Shown here: positions 18,599 through 27,318 of the stretch, one piece after another
How the letters are laid out: the number at the start of each line of letters is the position of its first letter
Position numbering within the stretch: position 1 is the stretch's first letter
Assembly (NCBI GenBank): GCA_016720635.1
Contig: JADKKF010000007.1
Span: 1 to 64,000 of the forward strand
Source: Saprospiraceae bacterium
GTDB lineage: Bacteria; Bacteroidota; Bacteroidia; Chitinophagales; Saprospiraceae
Length of the DNA stretch: 64,000 bases
Reading direction: 5' to 3'
Position numbers and translations under genes: made by a program
Notes under the pieces: model-generated
The model's input: the letters and a program-made list of their open reading frames with translations, nothing else
Told to the model about the DNA's origin: nothing
The model's database searches: none

Positions 18599-19033
18599 TT
18601 ATATATTGCTCACGGCATTCCTGTCGCAAAGAATATCTTTAAGTTCTTTTAAAAAGGCATATTCTTGTGGTCTGGCTTTTTTAAAAGCTTCTTTGGCTTG
18701 TAGGAACGTTCCCTCGTCAAGCGTAGGAATCGCATTTACGATTTTGTTTTTTACGAAATGCACATCGTCATAAATCATGCCTCTGATCGATGGAATCTCA
18801 TGCCAATCTCCTTCAATCGCATAAGCGTGTAGCAACTGGCCATCTGCCTGCTTTATTGGGTCAAGGTGTATTACCTTGCCTTGATCTATCATTCTATGCG
18901 GTTGGAAATGTTCTGAACCACCTTCTGGCAGCTCCCATTCGTTTTTCAAATCGTTTACCATGAAAACTTCAAGTCCTTTTTCCTTGAATCGGTATATGAT
19001 TAATTTAACCTGATCTATAAAATCTGTTCCCAT
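18599..19033 (-). CDS. Conserved hypothetical protein, possible degenerate Nudix fold
   Basis: The 144-residue protein has IIYRFKEKGLEVFMV near its start and NEWELPEGGSEHF at about residue 36. This resembles the strand and glycine-rich entry to a Nudix domain, but the catalytic box (RE-x-x-EE) is absent; the place is taken by PHRMIDQGKVIHLDPI. The C-terminal half (FLQAKEAFKKARPQEYAFLKEL) is helical. It may bind a nucleotide without hydrolysing it. The alternative is an unrelated fold. Confidence 0.55.
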   Translation of the reverse strand: MGTDFIDQVKLIIYRFKEKGLEVFMVNDLKNEWELPEGGSEHFQPHRMIDQGKVIHLDPIKQADGQLLHAYAIEGDWHEIPSIRGMIYDDVHFVKNKIVNAIPTLDEGTFLQAKEAFKKARPQEYAFLKELKDILCDRNAVSNI

Positions 19034-19418
19034 AATTTCCTTGTCATTTACAGAGAAATGCTATCTTATTACGTCTCGAATAGAGACAAAGCTAAGAAGA
19101 ATTTTAATACGCTGTATCTTTTTAATATTCTTTATATATTTATTTTACAAATATGTGCTTTATTTGGGCTGTTTTAAACTGTTCTGACCACAACCAAAGC
19201 CTTTTCTAAATTGTTTAATAAACGTAGTTATTTTCATAAGATTGTTGAGTTAGTTTATTTTGTACCGTTTAATTTTTAGGGTATCTTTGACAAGATTAGA
19301 AATATTTTTAAAACAGATATTTTTTCATATCACCGTTATATATAAAAGAAAACATTAATATCGTCAGATTTTTTTTCATTACGAAAATTTGATGTAAATT
19401 TGCGTTCAAACATAAAGG
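19034..19418. promoter_or_regulatory. AT-rich nuo leader region with a -7-like box at 19395-19402
   Basis: This 385-bp gap has no coding signal and is strongly AT-rich. TAAATTTG (19395-19402) fits the TAnnTTTG box, but lies only 16 bases before the nuoA start, which would leave a very short leader. AAAGG directly precedes the ATG. Nothing else structured is seen. Confidence 0.35.
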
Positions 19419-19784
19419 ATGAATACACCGAGTTCTTATCTCCCAATAATAATTCAGCTTCTAGTAGCTTTAGGATTTGTTATTACTACTTTGGTAGCCT
19501 CACATCTTATTGGCCCAAAACGCAAAGGAAATAAAAAAGATGAAGCCTTCGAATGTGGAATCGATGGGGTAGGGAATGCTAGAGTACCATTTTCGATAAA
19601 GTATTTCATGACTGCGATTCTATTTGTTTTGTTTGACGTAGAGGTTGTCTTTTTCTACCCTTATGCGGTCAATTTTAAGGAGATGGGATGGCATGGTTTT
19701 GCGGCTGTTTCGATTTTTGTTGGATTTTTTTTGATAGGGTTTGCCTACGTTTACAAGCGTGGCGCTTTAGAATGGGATAAATAG
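19419..19784 (+). CDS. nuoA: NADH-quinone oxidoreductase subunit A
   Basis: The 121-residue membrane subunit of respiratory complex I has three hydrophobic spans and the conserved loop KKDEAFECGIDGVGNARVPF followed by IKYFMTAILFVLFDVEVVFFYPYA, which is diagnostic of NuoA/NDH-3. The cysteine loop faces the quinone channel in known structures. It begins the nuoABCDE cluster; nuoB follows after nine bases. Confidence 0.97.
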   Translation: MNTPSSYLPIIIQLLVALGFVITTLVASHLIGPKRKGNKKDEAFECGIDGVGNARVPFSIKYFMTAILFVLFDVEVVFFYPYAVNFKEMGWHGFAAVSIFVGFFLIGFAYVYKRGALEWDK

Positions 19785-19793
19785 TACAATAAT

Positions 19794-20330
19794 ATGGCTA
19801 ATGTAGTTGATGCCCCTGATGGGTATGCTGGAAGTGGATTTTTTGCAACAAGCTTTGACAAAATCATAGGAATGGCTCGCGCCAATTCGATTTGGCCATT
19901 GCCTTTCGCCACTTCTTGCTGTGGGATTGAATTCATGGCTACCATGAGTCCTCACTATGATTTGGCCAGATTCGGATCAGAAAGATTGAGCTTTTCACCA
20001 CGACAAGCAGATTTGCTGATGGTGATGGGTACGATTGCAAAGAAAATGGGTCCTATCGTCAAGCAAGTTTACGAACAAATGGCTGAACCAAGATGGGTCA
20101 TCGCAGTAGGTGCTTGCGCTTCTAGTGGTGGTATTTTTGATACCTATTCGGTTTTACAAGGCATCGACAAGGTTGTCCCAGTGGACGTTTACGTACCTGG
20201 TTGCCCTCCACGACCAGAACAAATCATCGATGGGATTTGCAAAATCCAAGAATTGATCAAAAATGAACCATTGCGCAGGAGAAATTCTCCTGAATACCAA
20301 GCCTTACTTGAATCTTATAATATTCATTAA
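19794..20330 (+). CDS. nuoB: NADH-quinone oxidoreductase subunit B
   Basis: The 178-residue peripheral subunit carries iron-sulfur cluster N2. The tandem cysteines are in ATSCCGIEF (about residue 43); further ligands are in AVGACASSGGIF (about residue 105) and VPGCPPRPEQI (about residue 140). SPRQADLLMVMGTI is also conserved. It lies at the quinone site with NuoD. nuoC starts three bases downstream. Confidence 0.97.
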   Translation: MANVVDAPDGYAGSGFFATSFDKIIGMARANSIWPLPFATSCCGIEFMATMSPHYDLARFGSERLSFSPRQADLLMVMGTIAKKMGPIVKQVYEQMAEPRWVIAVGACASSGGIFDTYSVLQGIDKVVPVDVYVPGCPPRPEQIIDGICKIQELIKNEPLRRRNSPEYQALLESYNIH

Positions 20331-20333
20331 CGT

Positions 20334-20840
20334 ATGATTTCTGTTGATAACGCTTACATAGTTCAGTATTTAAAGGGCCATTTCGAAAAGGAAATTTTAA
20401 ATATTGAAGAGCCTTATGGCTTTTTGACCATTGAAGTCAAGAAAGAAGGTTTGATAGCCCTGTTGGTAGCCATTAAAAATGACTCAGTGCTTCACATGAA
20501 TTTCTTGACCGATTTGTGTGGAGTACACTATCCAGAAAGCCCCAACAGAGAGTTGGCTGTTGTTTATCACTTGCATAGTTTTATCAACAATGTTCGTCTT
20601 CGACTGAAAGTTTTCATTCCAGCCTCCGATCCTCAGATTCCTAGTGCTACCGCAGTTTTCGATACCGCAAATTGGATGGAAAGAGAGACTTTCGATTTTT
20701 ATGGCATTTTATTCCAAGGACATCCAAATCTAAAGAGGATTCTGAACGTCGATGACATGGATTATCATCCGCTATTGAAACAATACAGACTAGAAGACGG
20801 CACCAGAACTGACAAAGTAGATTCATTCTTTGGCCGTTAG
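20334..20840 (+). CDS. nuoC: NADH-quinone oxidoreductase subunit C (30 kDa)
   Basis: The 168-residue subunit shows the 30-kDa signature: HMNFLTDLCGVHYPES, then RLRLKVFIPASDPQIPSATAVF, then ANWMERETFDFYGILFQGHPN and the ending DGTRTDKVDSFFGR. It is a separate NuoC rather than a NuoCD fusion. It is scaffold for the peripheral arm, and nuoD follows after 26 bases. Confidence 0.95.
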   Translation: MISVDNAYIVQYLKGHFEKEILNIEEPYGFLTIEVKKEGLIALLVAIKNDSVLHMNFLTDLCGVHYPESPNRELAVVYHLHSFINNVRLRLKVFIPASDPQIPSATAVFDTANWMERETFDFYGILFQGHPNLKRILNVDDMDYHPLLKQYRLEDGTRTDKVDSFFGR

Positions 20841-20866
20841 ACTTTTACTTTTTATAAAATATTATC

Positions 20867-22072
20867 ATGAGTCAATCCCTGGAAAAAATAGCAAAAGAGA
20901 GTATATCTGGTGAATTAACCACCCTTAACCTTGGGCCTACGCATCCAGCTACCCACGGTATATTCCAGAATATTCTCAAAATGGATGGTGAAAAAATCCA
21001 TTCCGCTGAACAAACCATTGGATATATACATCGGGCATTTGAGAAATTGGCCGAAAGAAGACCTTTTAATCAGATAACGCCCATCACCGATAGACTTAAC
21101 TATTGCTCTTCACCCATTAATAATATGGGGTGGCACATGACCATGGAAAAGCTCCTACGCATAGAACTCCCAAAACGAGTCGAATACATGCGTGTAATCA
21201 TCATGGAATTAGCGCGTATCGCGGATCACTTAGTTTGCAATGCCGTTATCGGCGTAGATACAGGGGCGTTGACAGGATTTACATATATGTTCCAAGAAAG
21301 AGAACATATTTATGACATGTTCGAAGAGGTATGTGGTGCGAGATTGACGACCAATATTGGTAGAATTGGTGGTTTCGAAAGGGATTTTAATCCGATATTT
21401 CACCAAAAATTAAAGAAATTTTTAAAAGAATTTCCTGCCAGATTCCAAGAGTTCGCCGATCTCCTAGAGCGAAATAGAATCTTCATGGATAGAACCAACA
21501 AATGTGGTCCCATCTCCGCTCAAAGGGCCTTAGACTATGGATTTACAGGTCCCAATCTTAGGGCGGCGGGAGTGGATTATGACGTCAGGGTTATGAATCC
21601 ATATTCTTCCTATCAAGATTTTGATTTTACGATACCAGTTGGGACTAACGGCGATACATACGATCGATTCATGGTGCGCCAACAAGAAATCCTCGAGAGC
21701 TTAAAGATCATCGAACAAGCTTGTAATAATCTGCCTGAAGGTGATTACAAAGCCGATGTTCCAGAATTTTATTTGCCACCCAAGGATAAAGTTTATCACA
21801 ATATGGAGGCCTTGATATATCACTTCAAGATAGTCATGGGCGAGACCAAAGTCCCCGTAGGGGAGGTGTACCACTGCGTAGAAGGAGGCAATGGCGAACT
21901 AGGTTACTACCTGATCAGCGATGGCGGTCGAACGCCCTATAGATTGCACTTCAGGAGACCGTGCTTCATCTATTATCAAGCATATCCAGAGATGATAAAG
22001 GGCTCCTTGCTTTCAGATGCCATTCTTACCATGAGTAGCATGAACGTCATCGCAGGAGAATTGGACGCATAA
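20867..22072 (+). CDS. nuoD: NADH-quinone oxidoreductase subunit D (49 kDa)
   Basis: The 401-residue subunit is related to the [NiFe] hydrogenase large subunit and forms the quinone pocket. Visible signatures are NLGPTHPATHGIFQ near residue 21, IGYIHRAFEKLAERR, ITDRLNYCSSP, NIGRIGGFERDF, and the end stretch VEGGNGELGYYLISDGG with HFRRPCF. The quinone-binding tyrosine and histidine positions (THPATHG, RLNYCS) are kept. nuoE begins 45 bases later. Confidence 0.97.
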   Translation: MSQSLEKIAKESISGELTTLNLGPTHPATHGIFQNILKMDGEKIHSAEQTIGYIHRAFEKLAERRPFNQITPITDRLNYCSSPINNMGWHMTMEKLLRIELPKRVEYMRVIIMELARIADHLVCNAVIGVDTGALTGFTYMFQEREHIYDMFEEVCGARLTTNIGRIGGFERDFNPIFHQKLKKFLKEFPARFQEFADLLERNRIFMDRTNKCGPISAQRALDYGFTGPNLRAAGVDYDVRVMNPYSSYQDFDFTIPVGTNGDTYDRFMVRQQEILESLKIIEQACNNLPEGDYKADVPEFYLPPKDKVYHNMEALIYHFKIVMGETKVPVGEVYHCVEGGNGELGYYLISDGGRTPYRLHFRRPCFIYYQAYPEMIKGSLLSDAILTMSSMNVIAGELDA

Positions 22073-22117
22073 TTTTGATTTTTTTAGTACAAACGATAAT
22101 TAAGTAATACCTGAATT

Positions 22118-22603
22118 ATGGTAGATTTTAGCCAAGCGACAAAAGACCAGATTAAGATACATATCAGCAAATATCCTGAAGGCAAACAGAAATCCGCCTT
22201 GATACCCATTTTGCACGTAGTCCAAAAAGAGAACAAAGGCTGGCTGTCGGTGCCAGTGATGGATAAAGTCGCCGAAATCCTCCAAATCCAACCCATAGAA
22301 GTGTATGAAGTGGCCTCTTTCTACACGATGTTCAACCTTAATCCCGTGGGTGCTCACGTCCTAGAGGTGTGTCGTACAGGACCTTGTATGATCGTCGGTG
22401 CTGAAAAAATCGTTGATCACATCAAAAATCGTCTCGGTATAAATGATGGGGAAACGACCGAAGATGGCCTATTTACCCTGAAAACCGTCGAATGTCTCGG
22501 TGCCTGCGGTTATGCGCCGATGCTCCAGCTTGGGGATGACTATCGAGAACACTTGACCATCGAAAAGGTCGATCAATTGATCGAAGAACTCCGCGGCCGC
22601 TAA
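22118..22603 (+). CDS. nuoE: NADH-quinone oxidoreductase subunit E (24 kDa)
   Basis: The 161-residue subunit has a thioredoxin-like fold and a 2Fe-2S cluster (N1a). Its four cysteine ligands are in VCRTGPCMI (C-x4-C, about residue 85) and ECLGACGYAP (C-x3-C, about residue 127). The N-terminal helical part includes YEVASFYTMFNLNPVG. In the usual order nuoF would follow directly; here about 7.9 kb of other DNA lies between them. Confidence 0.96.
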   Translation: MVDFSQATKDQIKIHISKYPEGKQKSALIPILHVVQKENKGWLSVPVMDKVAEILQIQPIEVYEVASFYTMFNLNPVGAHVLEVCRTGPCMIVGAEKIVDHIKNRLGINDGETTEDGLFTLKTVECLGACGYAPMLQLGDDYREHLTIEKVDQLIEELRGR

Positions 22604-22619
22604 TTCTTTCTTTATATAT

Positions 22620-22800
22620 TTTTTAGCCCATTTATTTTGGGCGTCCCCCTCGCTCTGTCCTATGGACGAACTCGGGTCGCGTGTTGCGTGGGTTCCGTCT
22701 CTCCTCACCGTCGAGACTCTCATCGCATCGAGGATGCTCGAGACCACTCCACCCGCTGACGCGCTGGGAAAAAGCCAGCACCGATAGGCGCTGGTTGGTT
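22620..22800. repeat. Intergenic hairpin repeat (copy 1) downstream of nuoE
   Basis: GC-rich sequence with several short hairpins: GTCC-TAT-GGAC, GCATC-GAG-GATGC and CCAGC/GCTGG. Three blocks match the inverted copy near 31.9 kb in the same order: GCGTGGGTTCCGTCTCT (22686-22702), GAGACTCTCA (22713-22722) and GAGACCACTCC (22740-22750). Only the stretches between the blocks vary. No protein is encoded. Confidence 0.7.
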
Positions 22801-22834
22801 TAAATATTATTTATTTTTCCTCAGATCGGCACTG

Positions 22835-24161
22835 CTACGGATACAACGGATTTTTGAAGCAATAAGCACGGGTTCCATCTGATGTGTAAATATTCTTGGT
22901 TACTGGATCTACAATGACGCCCATAAACCAATTAAAGTCGAACCCAGAATTAGCATAAATCCAATCTTCATTTATCCACGGTGCAGGATTGGACCATCTG
23001 CCCAGTAGCACCCCATCTCTTGCCCTAATTGCATACATCTTGTTAGAATTAAAATAAACAATCCCATCAAATTCACAAAATTGATCAATATTGGCATCGA
23101 CATCGGTTCTTTTCCATTTTAATAGCCCTGTATTGACATCTAGTGCGTAAAGAGAATTAAAATCTGTTTTAAAAATAATTGTATTTTCGTAATGAATAAC
23201 AGCATTTATAACCCCATCTACTATATCTCGTTTGAATTCCCATAACTTTGTCAAAGTATTTACGTCAAATGCCATAACCTTGGAACCAGTGGCAATTACA
23301 CACTTAGTACCAAATATTTTTCCATATCCTTCGCCTCCAACTTCATTAGGTAAATTAATTAAATTTTCTGTCTCTTGTTCAATTCTTCTCTCTTTGAGGT
23401 TGTATTTGATAAGGGTAGTTTTTTGAGAACCAAGGATATCAAAATTTATTTCCACCGAAGTGAAAAAAAGTATAGTATCTCCATTGGGCTTGGTATCAAA
23501 TGCAAATGGTGTTGATAAGTCTGGTCTATAGCCATCTTTCTTTCCTTTTTTTGATATAATTGTTTTTTCACCCGTATCCAAATTAAAACTAACCAGGGTG
23601 AGCGTATCATAATTGGCAAACCCTCTTTCGTATTCTGTTAAATAAATATTGTTGCCAATTTGGTTAAATTCTGAATTAAAGGCGTGATCAGGCTCAGGAG
23701 CGAAACAATTTTGTGTTTGATAGGTGTTCATGTCAAAGACTTCAACCTTACTACCCGCTTTTATCACGAAGTTGTTTTGATAAAAGTCTGTATTCTTGTA
23801 GGAGGTAGCCAAATTTGCATTATAACAGTCGCTCTTTCGTCTTTTCAGAAGGGTGCCTGTATATTTGTCTCTTATATAGAGTATATCTGTATCATTGTCA
23901 TATTTGTCAAATTGGGTCGAAAAAATAACCTTATCCCCAAAAACCCTTGGTGTGATAGAGAAAACTCTAGTTGTATCTCTGTCAGATAGATATGTGTACC
24001 ATATTAAATTTTTGTAAAGCGGTGAAGTGTCACAAAGCTGGGTGCCAATCCAAAGTCTTTCGCAAGGAGGTTTCGTAGGTGGAGGTGGTATTAGGGGCCA
24101 TGTCTTTATGGCAGGAAAGAATAAAAAAGCAAGTGATTATAAAGAAGAGAATTGTTTTCAT
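22835..24161 (-). pseudogene. Lipoprotein with PQQ-like beta-propeller repeats, frameshifted near its N-terminus
   Basis: The long frame continues open on the minus strand from about 24136 to the stop at 22835. It holds PQQ/YVTN-type repeats such as KVMAFDVNTLTKLWEFKRD, SLYALDVNTGLLKWKRTD and KMYAIRARDGVLLGRW, and ends with YTSDGTRAYCFKNPLYP. A lipoprotein signal in another frame starts at ATG 24159-24161 (MKTILFFITCFFILSCHKD). The frames join near 24075-24110, where the main frame reads PPPPTKPPCERLWIGTQLCD, in a GGT-rich run. The whole product would be about 440 residues and sit on the periplasmic side of a membrane. If the shift is real, the shorter frame would need a TTG start at 23812. 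Confidence 0.72.
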
Positions 24162-24400
24162 TTTACAAAATTATGCAAATTTTGTTAATGCTAGAAACTG
24201 AATATCTACAATAGGATTTTGTTTTTAAGATATCGCAATCTGACCTCATTGAGGTCAAATATTTCTAAAAATAAATGATTTACAATTCGACCCCAACGGG
24301 GTCGTACCCATAATGAAATGCTATACAACAACCATTCAATCCCGTCGGGATTGGAAAATAAAAATTGAAAAGTTTGGCCAAGAATTAATAGGAAAATTGA
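24162..24400. repeat. Non-coding unit with three successive 7-3-7 palindromes
   Basis: This stretch holds three perfect hairpins with 7-bp stems and 3-base loops: TGACCTC-ATT-GAGGTCA (24241-24257), CGACCCC-AAC-GGGGTCG (24288-24304) and CAATCCC-GTC-GGGATTG (24337-24353). They are spaced by 30 and 32 bases. Similar units are common between genes of Bacteroidota. No coding signal is seen. Confidence 0.75.
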
Positions 24401-24632
24401 CTTACAATGATCAATATTGGCAGAAACCAAACTCATCATAAAAGCTAATGGTCCCCAACTTTCTGTCGCTTTTGTCTTGATACAAAAGTAACCCAAAAAT
24501 CAAGTCCAAAAAAAGGCGATTGCTCCGCACCGCTCCAGTCGTGGGATGCGTTACATCCGCATCTTTTCCACGACATTTCGCTATCGCTGGTTTTTGGACT
24601 TACAGCGATGGTTGAAGCCTGGAATTTCGATC
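24401..24632 (+). repeat. Long direct repeat, copy A, with nested hairpin
   Basis: About 232 bp that recur, with few changes, at 27764-27998 in the same orientation. Inside are nested inverted arms: AAGTCCAAAAA (24502-24512) with TTTTTGGACTT (24591-24601), GTCGTGG (24538-24544) with CCACGAC (24568-24574), and GATGCG (24545-24550) with CGCATC (24558-24563). TTTTGTCTTGATACAAAAGT forms a further small palindrome upstream. It looks like a non-autonomous mobile repeat; no open frame runs through it. Confidence 0.8.
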
Positions 24633-24670
24633 TATTCATCATCAACAATTTTCTACCAATGCGAATTTTA

Positions 24671-24700
24671 TTGCATCGCAGTTACAAACTACGACGATCA
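24671..24700. repeat. REP-like palindrome (GCATCGCAGTTACAAACT...)
   Basis: CGCAGT (24677-24682), loop TTACA, then ACTACG with one mismatch. It matches better copies at 28411-28431 and 30360-30376 and directly follows copy A of the long repeat. Confidence 0.6.
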
Positions 24701-24713
24701 GGTGAAGTTGTGC

Positions 24714-24741
24714 AACAGTTACTGCTGTTATGCACTGTGTT
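24714..24741. repeat. Cassette end: inverted repeat at the 3' end of the methyltransferase gene
   Basis: GTTATGCACTGTGTT (24727-24741) is the inverse of AACATAGTGCATAAC at 25584-25598, with 14 of 15 bases matching. It runs into the stop codon of the methyltransferase. To its left, GTGCAACAG can pair with CTGTTATGCAC. This pair of ends marks the methyltransferase as a discrete cassette. Confidence 0.6.
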
Positions 24742-25525
24742 ATTTATTAATTTCTTTACTTTTCACACAAACAAAAATCTGTTTTTCTGATTTATCATTA
24801 AATTTATCTTCATCAAAATTTCCAAATTTATGCAAAATAGTAAATCCTGAATACTTCAAATAACTGTCTAATTCTTGTGGATAATACATTCTCATATCTA
24901 AATTTTGCACCGAGTGAAATACGTCATTTATGAAATAATGCCACTCAATTCGATTAATTTGAGTTATACTTTCATATTTCATTGTCTGCTCAATAATAAC
25001 TTTTCGGTTATCAGTCGTTGTATATTCAGCAATTTTATTTTTCCCTTTTTCAGCTTCTGTTATGTATTGAATGTTTGGATTATAACAATCAAAAATAAAT
25101 AAGCCATTGTCTTTCAAATGTTTTTCAACAACTTTAAATGTGTCAAACAAGTCTTGATTGTCATATAAATGATGAATGGAATTAAACGGAATAAAAATTA
25201 AGTCATATTTTTTTGTTAAATCCAAATTTCTTATGTCAGCTAGTATAAAACTGATTTCTAGTTTTTCATTCTTTGTTTTTATTTTTGCTTGTTCCAACAT
25301 TGACTTTGAGTTGTCAACTCCAGTAATTTTTAGTCCTTCTTTAGCTAAAGGTATTGTAAGTCGTCCGGAACCAGAACAAAGTTCTAGTATTTCAGCATTT
25401 ACTTCTTTAGGCATCCAATTTTTATAAAACTGTAAATCAGACAGAAAAGTATTTAGTCCGTCATAAATGTTAGCATCGTAAATTAAATCACCAACTTTAT
25501 ATTCTGTATTTGTTGTATTCTCCAA
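24740..25525 (-). CDS. Class I SAM-dependent methyltransferase
   Basis: The 261-residue protein has a Rossmann-type methyltransferase core: motif I ILELCSGSGRLTIPLAKEG (about residue 46), the acidic ITGVDNSKSMLEQAK, then FILADIRNLDL and YDLIFIPFNSIHHL. The C-terminal part (VEKHLKDNGLFIFDCYNPN) matches the Methyltransf_25/11 group that acts on small molecules. The substrate is unknown. It lies alone in the island as a cassette bounded by private inverted repeats, consistent with horizontal gain. The leading MENTTNTEYKVGD is typical for stand-alone copies. Confidence 0.9.
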   Translation of the reverse strand: MENTTNTEYKVGDLIYDANIYDGLNTFLSDLQFYKNWMPKEVNAEILELCSGSGRLTIPLAKEGLKITGVDNSKSMLEQAKIKTKNEKLEISFILADIRNLDLTKKYDLIFIPFNSIHHLYDNQDLFDTFKVVEKHLKDNGLFIFDCYNPNIQYITEAEKGKNKIAEYTTTDNRKVIIEQTMKYESITQINRIEWHYFINDVFHSVQNLDMRMYYPQELDSYLKYSGFTILHKFGNFDEDKFNDKSEKQIFVCVKSKEINK

Positions 25526-25583
25526 AATTCAGTTTATTTAATTTTAATTTTTAACCAGTTTGTTTTTAGCGTTGCGTTTTTCA

Positions 25584-25652
25584 AACATAGTGCATAACGG
25601 TTGGGATGGACGCAGGTGGGGCACAGCCCCACTTGTCGTTCCATGCTTTGTT
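25584..25652. repeat. attC-like imperfect palindrome upstream of the methyltransferase
   Basis: From AAC (25596-25598) to GTT (25650-25652) is a 57-bp imperfect palindrome. The central arms AGGTGGGGC and GCCCCACTT flank ACA, and the outer arms GGATGGACG and CGTTCCATGC pair with extra unpaired bases. This resembles integron attC sites in length, terminal AAC/GTT and bulged bases. AACATAGTGCATAAC (25584-25598) is the inverted end of the methyltransferase cassette. The stop of the T9SS pseudogene lies nine bases beyond the GTT. Confidence 0.5.
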
Positions 25653-25660
25653 CTCATCTT

Positions 25661-26588
25661 TTAATCTAATTTTATTACTTTTTCAGTCTTGAAAATTCCA
25701 TCGATTTTTATTCTGATAATATTAATTCCGTTATGCGTCAATTTTAATCTACCATCCTCAAATTTCCCTTTGTCTAATAATGATCCATACATATTTTAAA
25801 TCTCATAATCAATGAATTTATTTTTATTATTAATTTGTATCTGTCCAAATGTTGGATTTGGAAAAAGTAATCCTTTTGTAGTATTTTCATTTGTGATACT
25901 GGAAGAATAAGATTCTAAATTCATGTCTTCATCAATGGATTCATTTGATTGACAGAAGTTCTTACAAAAAATCCAAATAATATCTCCCTCGGTGTTAAAT
26001 TTGAATATGAAGTCACCTTCAAATTGTATCTCATTCTGCGTATCTATTAAGTATTGGCTTATAACCTGTGGATAATAGTTGATTCGTAAAAATTTCAATT
26101 TTATTATTAATTAATTCCTTTGAGCTGGTATTTAAATTTGGTGGAGAAATTATCCTATAATCAAAATCTTTTGCGGAAAGGTTTAATTGGGTTGAATTTT
26201 TACTACCTAAAGCAAAAACATCTGTTGGAATTTTTGTTGGTTCTTCATAGCAAATTATAGACCCCCATTTAGTAATATTACATTTTCTTACGAACATACA
26301 ACCAGTTGCAGAACATCCACTTCCAATCTCGATAGCTATGCAGTATTCACCCTGCTGAGAAATTGAAAAGGCTAAGGAATTTGAATTTTCAATAATGGTA
26401 CTATTTGTATTTGGACCAGTAATCGTCATAGTAAAAGGCGGCTGAAATCCATTCCCTATATTAACAACGATTGACCCTACGTTCAGATCCGTAATATGGG
26501 TCACTGTAAAATCAATATCTTCTGAAAATATCTTATTTGTAAAAAATAAGGTTTGCAATAAAATGGTGAATATGTATTTCGATTTCAT
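25661..26588 (-). pseudogene. Decayed secreted T9SS protein (frameshift plus in-frame stop)
   Basis: The first frame (26588 to 26031) starts with a signal peptide (YIFTILLQTLFFTNKIFS) and an Ig/PKD-like domain with FTMTITGPNTNST and GEYCIAIEIGSGCSATGC. Around 26040-26098 the reading moves to another frame (EGDFIFKFNTEGDIIWIF), leading to a T9SS sorting domain with GLLFPNPTFGQIQINN. That frame meets TAA at 25796-25798 after DYEI, yet the same frame continues NMYGSLLDKGKFEDG ... GIFKTEKVIKLD to a stop at 25661, a normal end for such a domain. Two independent lesions suggest real decay. Confidence 0.75.
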
Positions 26589-26593
26589 AATAT

Positions 26594-27315
26594 TTAGTTT
26601 TGATTGATTAATTCTTTAATTTTTGTTAAATTATTGATTAAGATTTGGTTTTCTTGTTCTTGATCTAAATAGAATTCAATAGCTTGAAGAGCAATATTTT
26701 TATTTGTAATATTTTTATAAATAAATGCAATTGCATCAAGTTCTTCCTCGTTTTTAACTAAATGAAGTGTAAGGTTGATTAATGGATATAATTTCCAATT
26801 ATGTTGAATATTTGGTAAAATTAATTTAAAACATGAAAATCCACCATGAAATTCATCTTCAGCTCCACTTATGGGTTCATTAAGCCAAGTAATGGTATTC
26901 AAATTATCTAATAAAAATGAAAATGCTTCAGGTGTATTAATAGAAGCAATTTTTCTAAAGAGCAATATCGAATTTCCTTCTGTATAGCTGTATCAAGTGC
27001 CATAGCTTTTAATGTCATTAAAATAGAGTCATTCATTTTCTTAAAGTAGGCTGAAAGGAAGGATAAAGAATCTAATGCTCTTCTTTGGCTTTCTATTATT
27101 TTGTTTTGTTCTTTTTGTATTCTTTGTGCTTCTTTCTGTCCTTGTTGCTTAACAGCATTTCGCCATTTTAGTGCAAATGGTCTTCGCTGCTCCATAGTTA
27201 AACTTGTGTCAAACACTTGTTTTTTCCAATATTTGAGACTATCATCTTGTGTCAAACCTACATTGAAACAACAGAAAACAAAAAGTGTACCTACTATAAT
27301 TTTATTTATTTTCAT
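26594..27315 (-). pseudogene. Exported protein with helical C-terminal part, frameshifted
   Basis: The N-terminal frame (from 27315) has a signal peptide (IIVGTLFVFCCFNVGLTQ), then a charged coiled-coil-like stretch (GQKEAQRIQKEQNKIIESQR). After ALDTAIQKEI the frame degrades to RYCSLEKLLLLIHLKHFHFY. The overlapping frame reads ILLFRKIASINTPEAFSFLL and continues with helical repeats to 26594. The two join near 26950-26980, which gives about 240 residues with HEAT-like helices. No family recognised. It is followed after five bases by the T9SS pseudogene on the same strand, so the two may once have formed one unit. Confidence 0.65.
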
Positions 27316-27318
27316 ATT

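Noticed and set aside
24241..24353. A CRISPR array in the island
   Set aside because: The palindromes differ from one another and there are no repeated identical units with unique spacers, nor cas genes.
24445..24863. Several short open frames on both strands across the long repeat
   Set aside because: They follow the palindromes, overlap the methyltransferase end and show no family features; the DNA is a structural repeat.
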